A stretch of 64,000 nucleotides of DNA from Nosema muscidifuracis. Lineage: Eukaryota > Microsporidia > Nosematidae. Where the stretch lies: positions 186,001-250,000 of the forward strand of contig JAIOKI010000019.1 in NCBI GenBank assembly GCA_028335825.1, in the 5' to 3' direction. The notes under the pieces are model-generated. The model saw nothing but the letters and a program-made list of their open reading frames with translations, searched no databases and was not told the DNA's origin. Each line of letters begins with the position of its first letter. Position 1 is the stretch's first letter. The position numbers and the translations under genes were made by a program. Positions 52,269 to 63,194 of the stretch are shown in pieces.

Positions 52269-54975
52269 CTCTTCCCCCTTAAAAAACTTCTTTACGTTTC
52301 TAAGAGCCGACCTTATCGTCCTACCGTCAGCTAATTTAATTTCTACTGATCCAAAAGTCTTTTTAGTAATTATCCCCGAATGATTATAGTCTGCCGATAG
52401 CTTATTTTCTCTACCTATTGGATTATGGTATAAGACTTTATCTCCTACTTTTAATTCATCGCTTTTATATTCATGGTTGCCATATGATTTCCTGTATTTA
52501 TCTCTGTAGCTTGAATTCCCTTTATTTATCGCATTATTCCACGCCTCTTTTGGCGTGCACCCTATAGCCCTATGGTAGGAATCCATGTAGCATTCCACTG
52601 TGAAGTCTACACATTTGCTCCAATCTAGCCTTCCATAGTTCGATATCTTCTTTAACCGATCCATGAAGGTTCGATTAAATCTTTCAATGAGACCAGTCGT
52701 AGTAGGACTATACGGTGCTCCATATCTCCATACAAATCCTTTCTCTTGATATAGGCGTTTTGCCAGTCCATTGGAGAATTCCTTTCCATTGTCTGTTAGT
52801 ATTATTTTAGGGGTTCCTAACTCTTCCACAATCTCCCTTACGTTTCTAATCACTTCTTCAGCTTCTTTTGATCTGAGAGGTCTAACTTCTGCTCTCTTGG
52901 TGGCGTGATCTATCATTGTTAATAGATATGAGTGCCCTTGAAAACTTCTGGGTAATGGCCCCACCAGATCAAATTCCCACAAATCATTTTTCCGATCTAC
53001 CCTCACCGAAATAGTTTTCCTCTTAACCTGGCCAAATCCCGATCTCTGGCACACTATACATTTCCGTATTATTTCTTTAATTTTCCTCCCTAATCCCTTA
53101 ATGCCTGTCGCTTTTAATTTATATTCCATGGCTTTCTTGGAGCCATGCCCTAGGTCTTGATGTGCTCTTTTTAAAACTTCATCTTCATTTGTCGACACTT
53201 TTCCCTCTCCTTCATTCACTTGCAGAATTTGAAAATTTCCTCTGCACTCACAATGTGTCCCAAAATCTGTATTTATCTTTTATTGAATTCACATTTTTCA
53301 TTATTTAGCTTCAGCCTGGCAGATTTTAGTACTTTCAGGATCTCCTTAACATCCTCTTTGTGACTTGCTTCATTCTTGCTGTAAATTATTATGTCGTCCA
53401 TGTAGACCATGGCACACTTATTAAAAAATCCTCTAAGTATTCTATTCATTGCCCTCTGAAATGTTGCTGGACCATTTACTAAACCAAAAGGCATAACTGT
53501 GAATTCAAAAAATCCTTCCTTGCATGCGAAAGCAGTCTTCTCTATATCTTCTTCCCTCATTTTTATTTGATGATATCCGGATAGAGCATCTAACTTTGAA
53601 AAAATAACAGCTCCACTTAAAGCATCTAATATCTCATCAACTCTGGGCATTGGATACTTGTCTTTGACAGTGACGTCATTTAATCTTCGATAGTCCACAC
53701 ACAGTCTGTAACTTCCGTTAGCTTTCTTCTTCATTACGATAGGGCTACACCACGGGCTATACGACTCTCTAATAATTCCTTCCTGCAAATACTTCTGAAC
53801 TATCTTACTGGCCTCCTTCTCAAGTTCTGGGCCAAGTCTGTACAATGGAGTCGTTACGGGTTTATTTGTTGTAGTCACAATTTTATGCTCCCCTAGTTTG
53901 TTCTTTGTTAAATAGTCTCCCCTCAGCTCTATCTTTTCCTTCTTTCCTAGGTCAATTTTTGCTTTTTCCTTTAAACAAAATTTAAATCCTAAGATAACCT
54001 CTTTCGATATATCATCAGAGACAAAAAATTGTCCTCTGTAAACTTTGTCTTTATATATGAATTCTACTGTAGTGACGCCTTCATTCCTGATAATAGTTTT
54101 ATTCGTAGCCCTTAGCCTAATACCACTGCTCATTATTTCTCCATTTACATATTTGCTCTTTATTAAATTTACAGGCGATCCAAGATCGATTAATGCTGGG
54201 ATAGTCTTGCCTTTTAGCATGAGATTTATATTTAATTCATATATTTCATTCCCCATGACGCTTGATACAATAAAATATTTCAACTCTTTATTTTCTTCCC
54301 AACTGTCATCATCCTTGAGGACCTGCACCGATCTAACTGACTTATTGTTCATCCTGTCCCTTTTCTTTTTATTACAGTTCCTCTTGAAATGTCCGCGCTT
54401 CTTGCAATAGTAACACACTATCTCTTTTCCGACCTTGCAGACTTCCATATCATTCTCTTGAATTTGTCTACCTGAATGAAAAGTCATTCCAGATCTATTG
54501 CTGCAATCTAGTCCCTCACAAGCCCTATAAATGTACTCCAAAGTCATCATCCCAGGGGAATTCATCAATAAATTTCCTCCTATGTCATCTGGCAACCCTC
54601 CTATCTCATATGTGATCAGTACATTTTCTGGTAGTGTAGCCTTAAATGCCAACCTCTTCATTCTATCCAAATATGCTAAGAATGATCCCTCCTTGTAAAT
54701 TTCCCTAGACAGTTCCTTAATATACCTGATGTCATACATCTTTCTTTTAAATCTCCCCATAAACATCTCAATTAGCGATTCAAAGTTCGTATTCCAAGGT
54801 ATCGATTCGGCCCATACCTTGCCTTCTCTTTCAAGACGTTCTCTAAAATAAAAAATTTTAGCCTCCTCACTCGGGCTGCTAGCTGCTGCCCAACCCCTCA
54901 CATGCATTACAAAAGCATCCGGGTCGTCCTCCCTGCTGTTTCTAAATGTTCTCATATTAGTCGTTGTCGCCAAAC

Positions 54976-55086
54976 TGTTGTATGAAGAATAATTACTAGA
55001 AAACATATTTTATTTTATGGGTTACTATTTATGTAACAATGGTGATAAATTAAGTCATGGCGTCACCAAGTTACTTGATCCCAACA
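54976..55086 (-). repeat. 5' LTR of the junction element
   Basis: This is the partner of 52158-52268, of the same length. The gag reading frame begins inside it, as in the other LTR element. Unit 2 of the duplication starts at the next base. Confidence 0.9.
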
Positions 55087-55368
55087 GATTTAATTAAGTT
55101 TTAATGTCCTCAAATTAAATTTATAGAGTTATCATAGTAAACAAATTAGATTTAATTAATTCTTGCTGGTTTTAATTGCTTAATAATTTATGATTATAGT
55201 AGAATAAAACTCTTGACTTTTAATTGAAGCAATGAAATAAATGACGTTATAAGAGGTTTATAAATTAAATAATTATCCTTTATAAATAATAAGGATGATT
55301 TTATTAATTCTCATTTTTAAAACGTATTGATGTCATCAAGAATATTTATCTGTAAATATTTTATTATA

Positions 55369-55700
55369 AGAAAAAATAATTTAATGAGTTATTTGATTTT
55401 ACTTAGAATCGTTCAATAGTCAGATTGATATCCTTTGGCAGGTCTAGCCCTTCACAGTTCTTGTTTACTGTGGTATTCTTACCGCTCATAAGCTCAATTA
55501 TTACTTTTGGCTCGTCCCCTGTTAATTTCATGTCTTCAGCAGTTGCCTTCCCAGCTAGTGCACTTACGGCTCTAACCACTTCTTCCTCTCCTGCATCTTC
55601 CTGGTCATATCCTCGTCTTCGATCCAAAGAGATAGACTCTAAGGTCTTCTTCAGTACAATAGACTGGATGTAGGATTTCCAGCTCCCTGATATACTTCTG
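55369..55700 (-). mobile_element. 332-bp insertion with 10-bp target duplication, probably a 5'-truncated retroelement
   Basis: TTTTATTATA is present on both sides (55359-55368 and 55701-55710) and once in the empty site of unit 1, so the insertion boundaries are exact. The insert is clearly richer in G and C than the surroundings. On the minus strand it is open from its first bases to a stop at 55403 (about 99 codons, with GEEEVVRAVSALAG and KVIIELMSG), then a short AT-rich tail. No inverted termini are seen. An abrupt coding start, a 3' tail and a long target duplication fit a 5'-truncated non-LTR insertion. The peptide is not recognised. Confidence 0.6.
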
Positions 55701-56227
55701 TTTTATTATAAAACTCATATTTATAAAATAAAAGTGAAAGATAATTTAATTGTAAAGAATGAGTTGTTTCATAACAAAGATGAAAAATATCTTCTAGAAA
55801 ATACTTAATTTATTGATTATTTAAAATATTTATCGTATATAAAACTTTTGATACTTGATATATTTGATTAAATTAAAATATCATTATTTATAAATCAATC
55901 AACATCTTACAAAATATTTTCCTTTTTACTAAATATACAACCCATTAAAACAAAACATTTTCCTTTTGATTAATCATACAAATCATTTTTAATTTAAAAT
56001 TAATCAATCAGAATCCTACAAAACATTTTCCTTTTTACTATATATATAACTCATAAAAACAAAACATTTTCCTTTTGATTAATCATACAAAACATTTTTA
56101 ATTTAAAATTAATCAATCAGCATCTTACAAATCATTTTCCTTTTTACTAAATATACAACTCATTTTTAATTTAAAGTAAATAATTTTTAATTTATTTTCT
56201 AATTTAAAAAAAAAATTATTAAAAATT

Positions 56228-57334
56228 ATGAAGGGTATTTTAACAATTTCTTCTATTATTATAGGATTACATTATTTATGTATATTATATGAGCTTAATA
56301 AGATAAAACAAGATACACCACCAGATTTTTTAAAAGAATACAATTTCAAACCTGCTATTGATAATTATAAATTATCATTAAACAGTCAATCAAGAGATTT
56401 CTGTATGAGTTTAGTTCCTCTACTATTTTCTTTGTTAGTTTATAATTTAAATTTTAAAAAAGATTCTTCAAATAAATCAGAAAAAATTACTAAAATCAAA
56501 ACAGTATTATTCCCGATTATGATATTAATTTTAAATTACGCTTTTGAAAATTTTTATCAGTATATTAATAATTATGAATTAATTTTTATGGCTTTAGGAT
56601 ATAGTTTGATTTCATTTTTGTTATTTAAATTTACGAATACATTTATAATGTTACTCGTTCTTTTTTCTTATGAAAATTTTAATAGCTTTATGGGATCATA
56701 TAATTTTTACGACAGCATAATTTGGTCAGATAATTTTCTTAAATCTAATGATTTAATTCCTAAACCAATTTCTAAATGGATAAGTGATAACAATTATAAA
56801 TCTAAATATATTGTAGCACCACTTCCTACGTATATGGCTATGGTATGCGAATCAATGGGATTCTTATGTTTGATAGTAACCAATCAACTTCTTTCACTTG
56901 ATAAAGAACAGATTTTAAGTATTTTATATCATGAATTAGGACATATTTATTATAACCATGAAAATAGAAAATTTATTTACATTTTCAGTTTGTTATTTTT
57001 TAAATATTTAATTTATTATATAATTATTAATAAATGTACTAAGGAAGATTCTGAATATAAGGCCTTGGATAAAATAATTTTATGCCTGTTTTTAACTAAA
57101 ATGGCAAATCCTATTCAAAGTATTTTGATTAATTATTTTTTACATTATAATGAACTAGCAGCTGATAGATTTAGTGTACAATTTAATGGAAAAGAAAGTT
57201 TAATAAAAGGATTAACTGAGGTAGATATGAAAAACAGGTTATATTACAATAGATCTTATATATACGGATTATTAACATCTACTCATCCTTCATTAATTTC
57301 AAGAATTGAAGCTATTAGAAATTACAATAATTAA
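56228..57334 (+). CDS. STE24: CAAX prenyl protease Ste24-like (M48), copy 2
   Basis: The 368-residue paralogue of the 50531-51637 gene keeps HELGH and NELAADRFS and the C-terminal STHPSLISRIEAI block. Differences cluster outside the catalytic motifs, for example EYNFKPAIDNYKLS in place of EYNLKPIIDNYKLF. Both copies keep the frame and active-site residues, so both are likely functional. The duplication is recent enough that flanking noncoding DNA still aligns. Confidence 0.88.
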   Translation: MKGILTISSIIIGLHYLCILYELNKIKQDTPPDFLKEYNFKPAIDNYKLSLNSQSRDFCMSLVPLLFSLLVYNLNFKKDSSNKSEKITKIKTVLFPIMILILNYAFENFYQYINNYELIFMALGYSLISFLLFKFTNTFIMLLVLFSYENFNSFMGSYNFYDSIIWSDNFLKSNDLIPKPISKWISDNNYKSKYIVAPLPTYMAMVCESMGFLCLIVTNQLLSLDKEQILSILYHELGHIYYNHENRKFIYIFSLLFFKYLIYYIIINKCTKEDSEYKALDKIILCLFLTKMANPIQSILINYFLHYNELAADRFSVQFNGKESLIKGLTEVDMKNRLYYNRSYIYGLLTSTHPSLISRIEAIRNYNN

Positions 57335-57381
57335 ATTTATTTTATTCTTTATATGCTCTTTATAATTATTTTATTCTTTAA

Positions 57382-57600
57382 ATGAGGTTTATAATTTTTA
57401 TAGTCAGATTTCTTAAAATACTCATTTATTATTTATTTCGAAATAAATTAAAAATCAAAACGAATTTGAGTCAATTCAAATGTCTGAAAATTAAAGGAGA
57501 TTTTAAAGACACTTTATTGGAGAAAGTTTTAAGAGAGTATTCTTATAAAAACTATCATTTAACAATAATAAATTTCAATTATAGAACATTCTTCTTATAA
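57382..57600 (+). CDS. Small basic membrane-anchored protein, copy 2
   Basis: The 72-residue frame starts MRFIIFIVRFLKILIYYLF and has a Lys-rich tail like copy 1 at 51674-51823. It carries 7 additional internal residues around TNLSQF and a longer C-terminus. The start lies 47 bases past the STE24 stop. No family was recognised. Confidence 0.5.
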   Translation: MRFIIFIVRFLKILIYYLFRNKLKIKTNLSQFKCLKIKGDFKDTLLEKVLREYSYKNYHLTIINFNYRTFFL

Positions 57601-58251
57601 AAAACTATCATTTAACAATACTAAATTTCAATTATAGAACATGTTCTTAAATATTAATAATCTCAAGTATACGAAAATACAAAAACGATTTATTTTATAT
57701 TTAGACCTATAAGAGAGATTATATATTAAACAGAAATTTATAAAATTTTTGTTGATTCAAAAATTATTTTTTTAATCTGAAATTATACACTACATTTTGT
57801 AATCCACCAATAATAAATTATAATTACAAATTAAAAAAATATATAACATAATGTATCTTATTTAACTATAAAAATAAATCCTAAGAAGTTTCTTATAATC
57901 TTCTATTGAGAGAAATCTTTAAAGATAATAAAGGTGTTTCAATAAATGAAATTTATTTTTTATATAAGATAGGAATATTAGAAATGATCATTTTGTGTTT
58001 CATACCAAAAACATAGTAAGAAAAAACAAGTTTAATTTTAAATTGTTTTAATGAAGTATTCATTTAGAAATAATTAAAAAAACATAGTAAGAAAAGACAA
58101 GTTTAATTCTAAATTGTTTTAATTTAGAAATAATTAAAAAAAATCATGTTGATTTAATCATTTTTCAGCTAACTTTCTAACTAAAATACTCTATTTTATC
58201 AATAAAAATACATTTCTCTTTTTCCTTAAAAAATCTTCTATTTTTTACCCT
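57601..58251. repeat. End of duplication unit 2 and spacer with a direct repeat
   Basis: After the duplicated sequence ends at 57912, AAAACATAGTAAGAAAA followed by ACAAGTTTAATT and AATTGTTTTAAT occurs twice (about 58008-58145). The ACCC motif at 58247-58250 belongs to AHA1. Confidence 0.6.
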
Positions 58252-59031
58252 ATGGATGCAGAAGAAAGGATGAAAAATTATCACTGGACTGAAAGTAACA
58301 TATCAGAATGGGCAAAAGATAATATAAAAAAAGAATTAATAAAAAGAGATTATCAAATAATAAAATTAGACATCTTTGTCAAAATATGTTCGAGAATGAA
58401 TACTCTTGGTTTAGTATATTCTATAAATATAGATGCTATTAAAGATAAAAAATCATGTTTCCTTGATAATTTTACTAGTACCATACAAGAAAATGAAGGA
58501 CTTAAAGATTTTCCTTGGTTTATTGATTTCTTTAAGGAATTAGAAGGACAAAGTATTCTTAAATTTTCAAAGAATGTTATTGATTTAGGAAATAAAAATG
58601 AAAGATCTTCAGTAGGTGTACAAAATATAAAAGCTGAAGAAAAGAAGACTAGAACATTTAAATATGAGTCAATTGTTAATTGTCAAAATGATGAGTTTAT
58701 TGATTTTTTAATTAAGAATGAGTTTATAAATTTATGGGCTAAGGGTGTTAGAATCGAAGGTAATGAAATATTTATCAATCAGATAACCTTATCTGAATTA
58801 CATAGAGAAGATAATAAAGTTAAATTAAAATTTAAAATGGAATCATGGTCTAATTATTCTGATGTTGTAATATCATTTATAGATATTAGAGGGAATACTA
58901 AAATTGAATTAGTACAGAAAAATGTTCCTATTAAAGATTTTGATGTAATGGGAGGTTTATGGAAAGAAAAAATATTTATGCCTATTTGTATGTACTTTGG
59001 ATTTAATGAAAGACCATTTATTGATGAATAA
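58252..59031 (+). CDS. AHA1: Activator of Hsp90 ATPase (Aha1)
   Basis: The 259-residue protein has the Aha1 N-terminal domain (NYHWTESNISEWAKDNIKKEL at about 9-29, the N-x-x-WHW...W pattern) and a C-terminal START-like AHSA1 domain (about 140-255) ending LWKEKIFMPICMYFGFNERPF. Aha1 binds Hsp90 and stimulates its ATPase. It is shorter than yeast Aha1 (350 residues). The ACCC motif is 1 base before the ATG, which supports the start. Confidence 0.88.
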   Translation: MDAEERMKNYHWTESNISEWAKDNIKKELIKRDYQIIKLDIFVKICSRMNTLGLVYSINIDAIKDKKSCFLDNFTSTIQENEGLKDFPWFIDFFKELEGQSILKFSKNVIDLGNKNERSSVGVQNIKAEEKKTRTFKYESIVNCQNDEFIDFLIKNEFINLWAKGVRIEGNEIFINQITLSELHREDNKVKLKFKMESWSNYSDVVISFIDIRGNTKIELVQKNVPIKDFDVMGGLWKEKIFMPICMYFGFNERPFIDE

Positions 59032-59382
59032 ATATTTTATCTATTATGTTAATATAAATATAAGCTTTAGTACAGTAAAGATTTGATTTTATCTTTAAAT
59101 TTCCTTATCTACTTATCTATTTATCAAATTTATAAAGACTTATCAATTTTTCAAAGACTAATTCAAATTTTTTAAAGACTTATCAAATTTTTTAAAGACT
59201 CATCTAATTTTTCAAAGACTAATCAACTTATCAAAGACTCATCTACTTTTTTCAAAGACTTATCTACTTATCAAAGACTTATGAAATAGACAGGATGTAC
59301 CCATCAAGATATTTTTAAAAATAGACTATTAAATTTGAATAGAGATTTCGAATCTTCTAAACAAATCATAAAATAATTTAAT
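59032..59382. repeat. Spacer with tandem CAAAGACT(T/A)ATC(A/T)A words
   Basis: About eight imperfect units of 15-28 bases built on TTTTCAAAGACT(T/A)ATCTA(C/A)TT run from 59125 to 59285. The genes on either side are convergent. No further gene was seen. Confidence 0.7.
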
Positions 59383-60579
59383 TTATTTTTTTAATCTAAA
59401 AATAATATCTTTGTAAGAATTTATACAAAATTCTGAATCTATTAAATACCCACACTTCAATAAAAAAGGATTTATATTCAAATTATCATTTTTTTTAATA
59501 CATCTAAAAAGTGTACTAAACAAATCAAGTTCATTCTTTGGAAACTTTTTCTTAATCTTAAGATTTTTATAAACCTTAATAAATAAATCAAATCTACCAA
59601 AATAAATAAAAGTTTTCATCCATTCTATTAATAAAATATATTTCTGATTATATGGTATAATTTTAAGTATCTCAAGATATTTTTTAAAATTAATTTCTAA
59701 TAAATCTTTATATATCATAGTATAATTATTTAAAAGTTTATAAAAATCTTTCTTTTTTACTTTTAAATTATTTAAAGTTGATGATGTTATTAAAGTATCT
59801 CTTATTATTTTATATTTTAATTTATTAAATAATTTTCTTCTATTAATTTCTATATTTATAATTGATTTTTCTTCTATGACGTCATATAATAATTCAATAT
59901 TTTTATCTGTCATATATTTACATATTAAATTTATTAATATTGTATAATTATTTTCTATTAATATCTTAGATTTAGTATTATAATACATAAGAAAAGAATT
60001 TATATCTTTTTTATGTAGAACTATTTTTGTATCTTCTGGTTGTTTAAGATTATTTAAAAGTTCAGGTATCAATTTATTAATTTCATTTATATTTTCTAAT
60101 TTATTCATTTCATGTTTATTTTCATGTTTATTATCTTTTATTTTATTACATTCTAATTTATTCATTTTACTATTACCTTCTAATTTATTAATTTCATTTT
60201 TATTCATTTTACTATTACCATCTAATTTATTATTTTCTAATTTATTCATTTCTAATAAATAATATTGAATAATTAATTTATGAATAATATTTTTTGGTTC
60301 TTCTATTAAATGACAAAGTAAAGGAAAATATTCTAAAAGATAAATTCTATGATAAATATTTTTAACAGATATCTTATTCATAAAAAATAATGAAATAATA
60401 TGATTTTCTAAAATATTTTCTTTATCTTCATGTTCAATTCCTTTAAGAAGTGTTTTAACATGTGGATCTTCTAATTTGTATTTGTACATGTATTTATATA
60501 TATTGTAAGTATCTTCAGGTAGTAATTGGTCGATAGATTTATTTTTAATCTGGGTAAGTAAATTTACAAAATGTTTCAT
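59383..60579 (-). CDS. Helical protein of unknown function with a low-complexity insert
   Basis: The 398-residue protein is Leu/Ile/Lys-rich and predicted all-helical. Residues about 110-170 form an Asn/Lys/Glu/Met repeat (NKLEGNSKMNK-type), which looks like an expansion within an ordinary domain. The two helical halves have spacing that could be an alpha-solenoid, but no repeat consensus is clear. A GCCC motif (60591-60593) is 11 bases before the ATG. No signal peptide was seen. Confidence 0.7.
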   Translation of the reverse strand: MKHFVNLLTQIKNKSIDQLLPEDTYNIYKYMYKYKLEDPHVKTLLKGIEHEDKENILENHIISLFFMNKISVKNIYHRIYLLEYFPLLCHLIEEPKNIIHKLIIQYYLLEMNKLENNKLDGNSKMNKNEINKLEGNSKMNKLECNKIKDNKHENKHEMNKLENINEINKLIPELLNNLKQPEDTKIVLHKKDINSFLMYYNTKSKILIENNYTILINLICKYMTDKNIELLYDVIEEKSIINIEINRRKLFNKLKYKIIRDTLITSSTLNNLKVKKKDFYKLLNNYTMIYKDLLEINFKKYLEILKIIPYNQKYILLIEWMKTFIYFGRFDLFIKVYKNLKIKKKFPKNELDLFSTLFRCIKKNDNLNINPFLLKCGYLIDSEFCINSYKDIIFRLKK

Positions 60580-61387
60580 ATAAAAAAATAGGGCAAAAAA
60601 ACAAAAAGGGTTAATTTTTTATTGATCAATTTTAAATGTTAGACTTTCATGTTTTTTTCATATTTATTTTTGCTTATTTTTTACTGCATTATTTTATTTT
60701 TGCATATTTTTTTCATGCATTGTAAAATTTAATATTACAATATAAATTTTTTATTATAAATAAAATATTAAATTTCTTGCAGTGTTAAAGACATTTGTAA
60801 ATCTTAAATTAAAAAAGACTTTTTATAAGTTCTGTATGAAAAGATTTATTCATAAAAATATTTCTCAAAACAATTTAGATAAAGTATAAAACAATATAAA
60901 AAGTATTATAAATATTAACATAGAATCATCTATTTTGTAATATAACTATAATAAAATTTTACTTAAAAAATAAAGTTAAAAATGAAAGTGTTATTACTAA
61001 TATTGAAGAAGTAAGTTTAAAAGAGAAATTATAAGATATCTGAATATTTAATATATAAAAAAAATATTTATATTTTAATAGAAAGAAATACTCATTTACT
61101 CAATGAAATTAAGATATATTTCTATAAATATTTAGACTTAAGAAGATATTAATATATCAAATACAATTATAATATAAAGTTTGTATTTATTTTTTTATGA
61201 TATATTTAATTAGAATGATAGTTATATATAATGAGTGTATCTAATAATAGAAATATAATTGATAATAACTGTAATATATCATTGATAATAACTATATTAT
61301 TTAACTACATTATTTAACTATACAAATTAACTACATTAATTAAATATATTTAATAATAACTGAAATATTAAAAATTTAATTCAAAAT
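60580..61387. other. AT-rich spacer
   Basis: No open frame or RNA was seen in about 800 bases. Near 61260-61340 there are repeats of TTATTTAACTA and ATAATAACT words. Confidence 0.5.
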
Positions 61388-62182
61388 TTAGTTCTCTTCT
61401 TCTTCAGTAATTTCTTGTCTATCTTCATCAGATATTCTTGGATTATCTTCTCTACTATTCCATAATGTAAGATTATCCCTAAGTAATTGCATAATAAGTG
61501 TAGAATCTCTGTAATGATTTTCACTTAATCCTTCTAAATTTTCAATAGCATTATTAAAAGCAGTCCTTGCAATAGAACAAGCTTCTTTTGGATCATTAAG
61601 TATTTCATAATAAAAAACTGAATAATTCAAAGCAAGACCTAATTTTATAGGATTAGTAGTTGGAAGAGGATCAGCTTGTTCTGATGCTTCTTGATATGCT
61701 TCATGTGCTTTCTTTCCTATAAATTCACTATCTTCATTTTTTAATACTTCAGCCTTGTATCTGTAATAATCCCCTTTCATTTTTAAGAAGAATATTGAAT
61801 ATTCTACATTGTACCCACTTTGTTTAGATATATCTGGAACAAGTATATGGTTATCTATCATATCAAGTACATCATCACAATATTTTAATAATTCAGATTC
61901 AACTATTTGAACTTTTTCCTCTACATAATCCATATTTTGCATACCTTTAGCAGCTTGTTTCTGTTTCTCTGAACATAAAATTCTCCAACTACTTCTTCTT
62001 GCACTTACTAAATTCTTATAAGCTACTGAGAAAGAATTTCTTGCAGAAGGGTTTAGAAGGATATTTTTTTCATGTGCTAGTTTTACAGCCATTTTCATTT
62101 CAGAAGCCATATCATCATATCTCTCAGCTATGTCACTTAGATAAGCTTTAAAAAGAGTTTCATTGTATTCATCATTTTCCAT
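61388..62182 (-). CDS. 14-3-3 protein
   Basis: The 264-residue protein has the nine-helix 14-3-3 plan: AERYDDMASEMKMAV (helix 1-2), YKNLVSARRSSWRIL (the SARRSSWR phosphopeptide-groove region), GDYYRYKAEV (groove Arg-Tyr), PIKLGLALNYSVFYYEIL and DSTLIMQLLRDNLTLW (signature 2). All basic groove residues appear kept. It binds phosphoserine clients as a dimer. The acidic C-terminal tail is normal for the family. Yeast names would be BMH1/BMH2, but orthology within the family is not resolved. The motif before the ATG is GGGG on the sense strand, unlike the CCC of most genes. Confidence 0.97.
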   Translation of the reverse strand: MENDEYNETLFKAYLSDIAERYDDMASEMKMAVKLAHEKNILLNPSARNSFSVAYKNLVSARRSSWRILCSEKQKQAAKGMQNMDYVEEKVQIVESELLKYCDDVLDMIDNHILVPDISKQSGYNVEYSIFFLKMKGDYYRYKAEVLKNEDSEFIGKKAHEAYQEASEQADPLPTTNPIKLGLALNYSVFYYEILNDPKEACSIARTAFNNAIENLEGLSENHYRDSTLIMQLLRDNLTLWNSREDNPRISDEDRQEITEEEEN

Positions 62183-63194
62183 ATACCCCTTTTCTTTAAA
62201 TTTTTTTTAAAAACAAAAATTGACAAAAATTAATTACGAATTGATTCTGGTGAATATTAGATTGGATATTTACATAAAATGTTTTATATTCTTTGTATCA
62301 ACATATTTATTTATTAATATATTTATTATGGGTATCAGTTATTTTTAAAGTATAGTTTATTTTATTATAGTTGAAACTGAAGTTCTTTTTTTGATGTTTC
62401 ATTGAAAATGACTCATAATCCTTGAATAAACAAACTAAAGGTATATAAAATTGATTGGATACAAATAATATTAGAATTTATAAATTATAAAAAGATGACT
62501 TTTTGATCTTTTTATAATAAAAATATTAATTAAAAAATACAAATTTAACTTTCTTTTTTTATTTATTTTATTAATTTAAAAAATCAAAAACTTTTAGAAT
62601 TTTTAATTAAATATTTTGAATATAACGAAAATAAACATTTATAATAATGAATAGACTATTTAGAATAGTTTTATATAGAATAGTTTTTATATAGAATAAT
62701 TATATAAGAATAATTTTATATAGAATAAATAGACCTTTTCATATTAAATTTTTATATAAGAATAATTTTATATAGAATAAATAGACCTTTTCATAGAATA
62801 AACATTGATAAAAACAATTATAAAGAATAAATAGACCTTATTTAAAAATAATTTTTATATAGAATAATTATATAAGAATTAATTTATATAGAATAAATAG
62901 ACCTTTTCATATTTAATTTTATATAAGAATAAATAGACCTTTTCATATAAATTTTTATTAACATCTTCACTTCAATAAATCTATTAGAGCTAAATAAAAA
63001 CAATTTTTTTATTAGATTAATCATTTACAAAGGAGAAAATAAAGAAAAAAATATTTTTATATTCACTTTCCATAATCAAAATGAAATACTTTTTTAATAA
63101 AAAACTCCTTAAATTTCTTATTGATTATTTAAATTTCTTATTGGTATTTTTTATAAGGAGATATATACATAAAAGTTAGGGATTATTTTTTATT
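62183..63194. repeat. 1-kb spacer with repeats of TATAGAATAAATAGACCTTTTCATA
   Basis: Between 62650 and 62960 this unit, with TTTTATATAAGAATAATTTTA, recurs about five times imperfectly. No gene was seen. The genes at both ends are divergent. Confidence 0.65.
62186..62189 (-). promoter_or_regulatory. GGG-type promoter motif of 14-3-3
   Basis: The sense strand reads AAAAGGGGTATATG, so the G/C run is in the opposite orientation to the CCC motif of the other genes. GGG-like versions of the motif are also described in microsporidia. Confidence 0.5.

Larger units (their letters stand above)
52158..55086 (-). mobile_element. Ty3/Metaviridae LTR retrotransposon at the duplication junction, broken
   Basis: The element is 2,929 bp with 111-bp LTRs (52158-52268 and 54976-55086) with TG...CA ends, read on the minus strand. 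A TGGCGACA-type primer-binding-like site lies just inside the 5' LTR, and a purine tract (AAGGGGGAAGAG, 52269-52280) precedes the 3' LTR. Parts in order: gag with a CCHC knuckle (about 54.3-55.0 kb), protease-like region (about 53.9-54.3 kb), reverse transcriptase with YMDD (about 53.3-53.9 kb) and integrase with HHCC finger and core (about 52.25-53.2 kb), the pol order of Ty3. It is broken (about one or two breaks). The LTRs differ at about 7 of 111 positions, so it is older than the 1.4-kb element. Its flanks are not a matching 5-bp duplication. Confidence 0.92.
55087..57912 (+). repeat. Tandem segmental duplication, unit 2
   Basis: This matches 49672-52157 in the same orientation. It carries a 332-bp insertion (55369-55700) absent from unit 1 and lacks unit 1's 80-bp internal repeat. 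The similarity ends at the ATTGAGAG word that abuts the LTR in unit 1. Confidence 0.85.

Noticed and set aside
54045-55673. Plus-strand frames opposite the LTR element and the 332-bp insert
   Set aside because: They are shadows of the minus-strand retroelement sequences.
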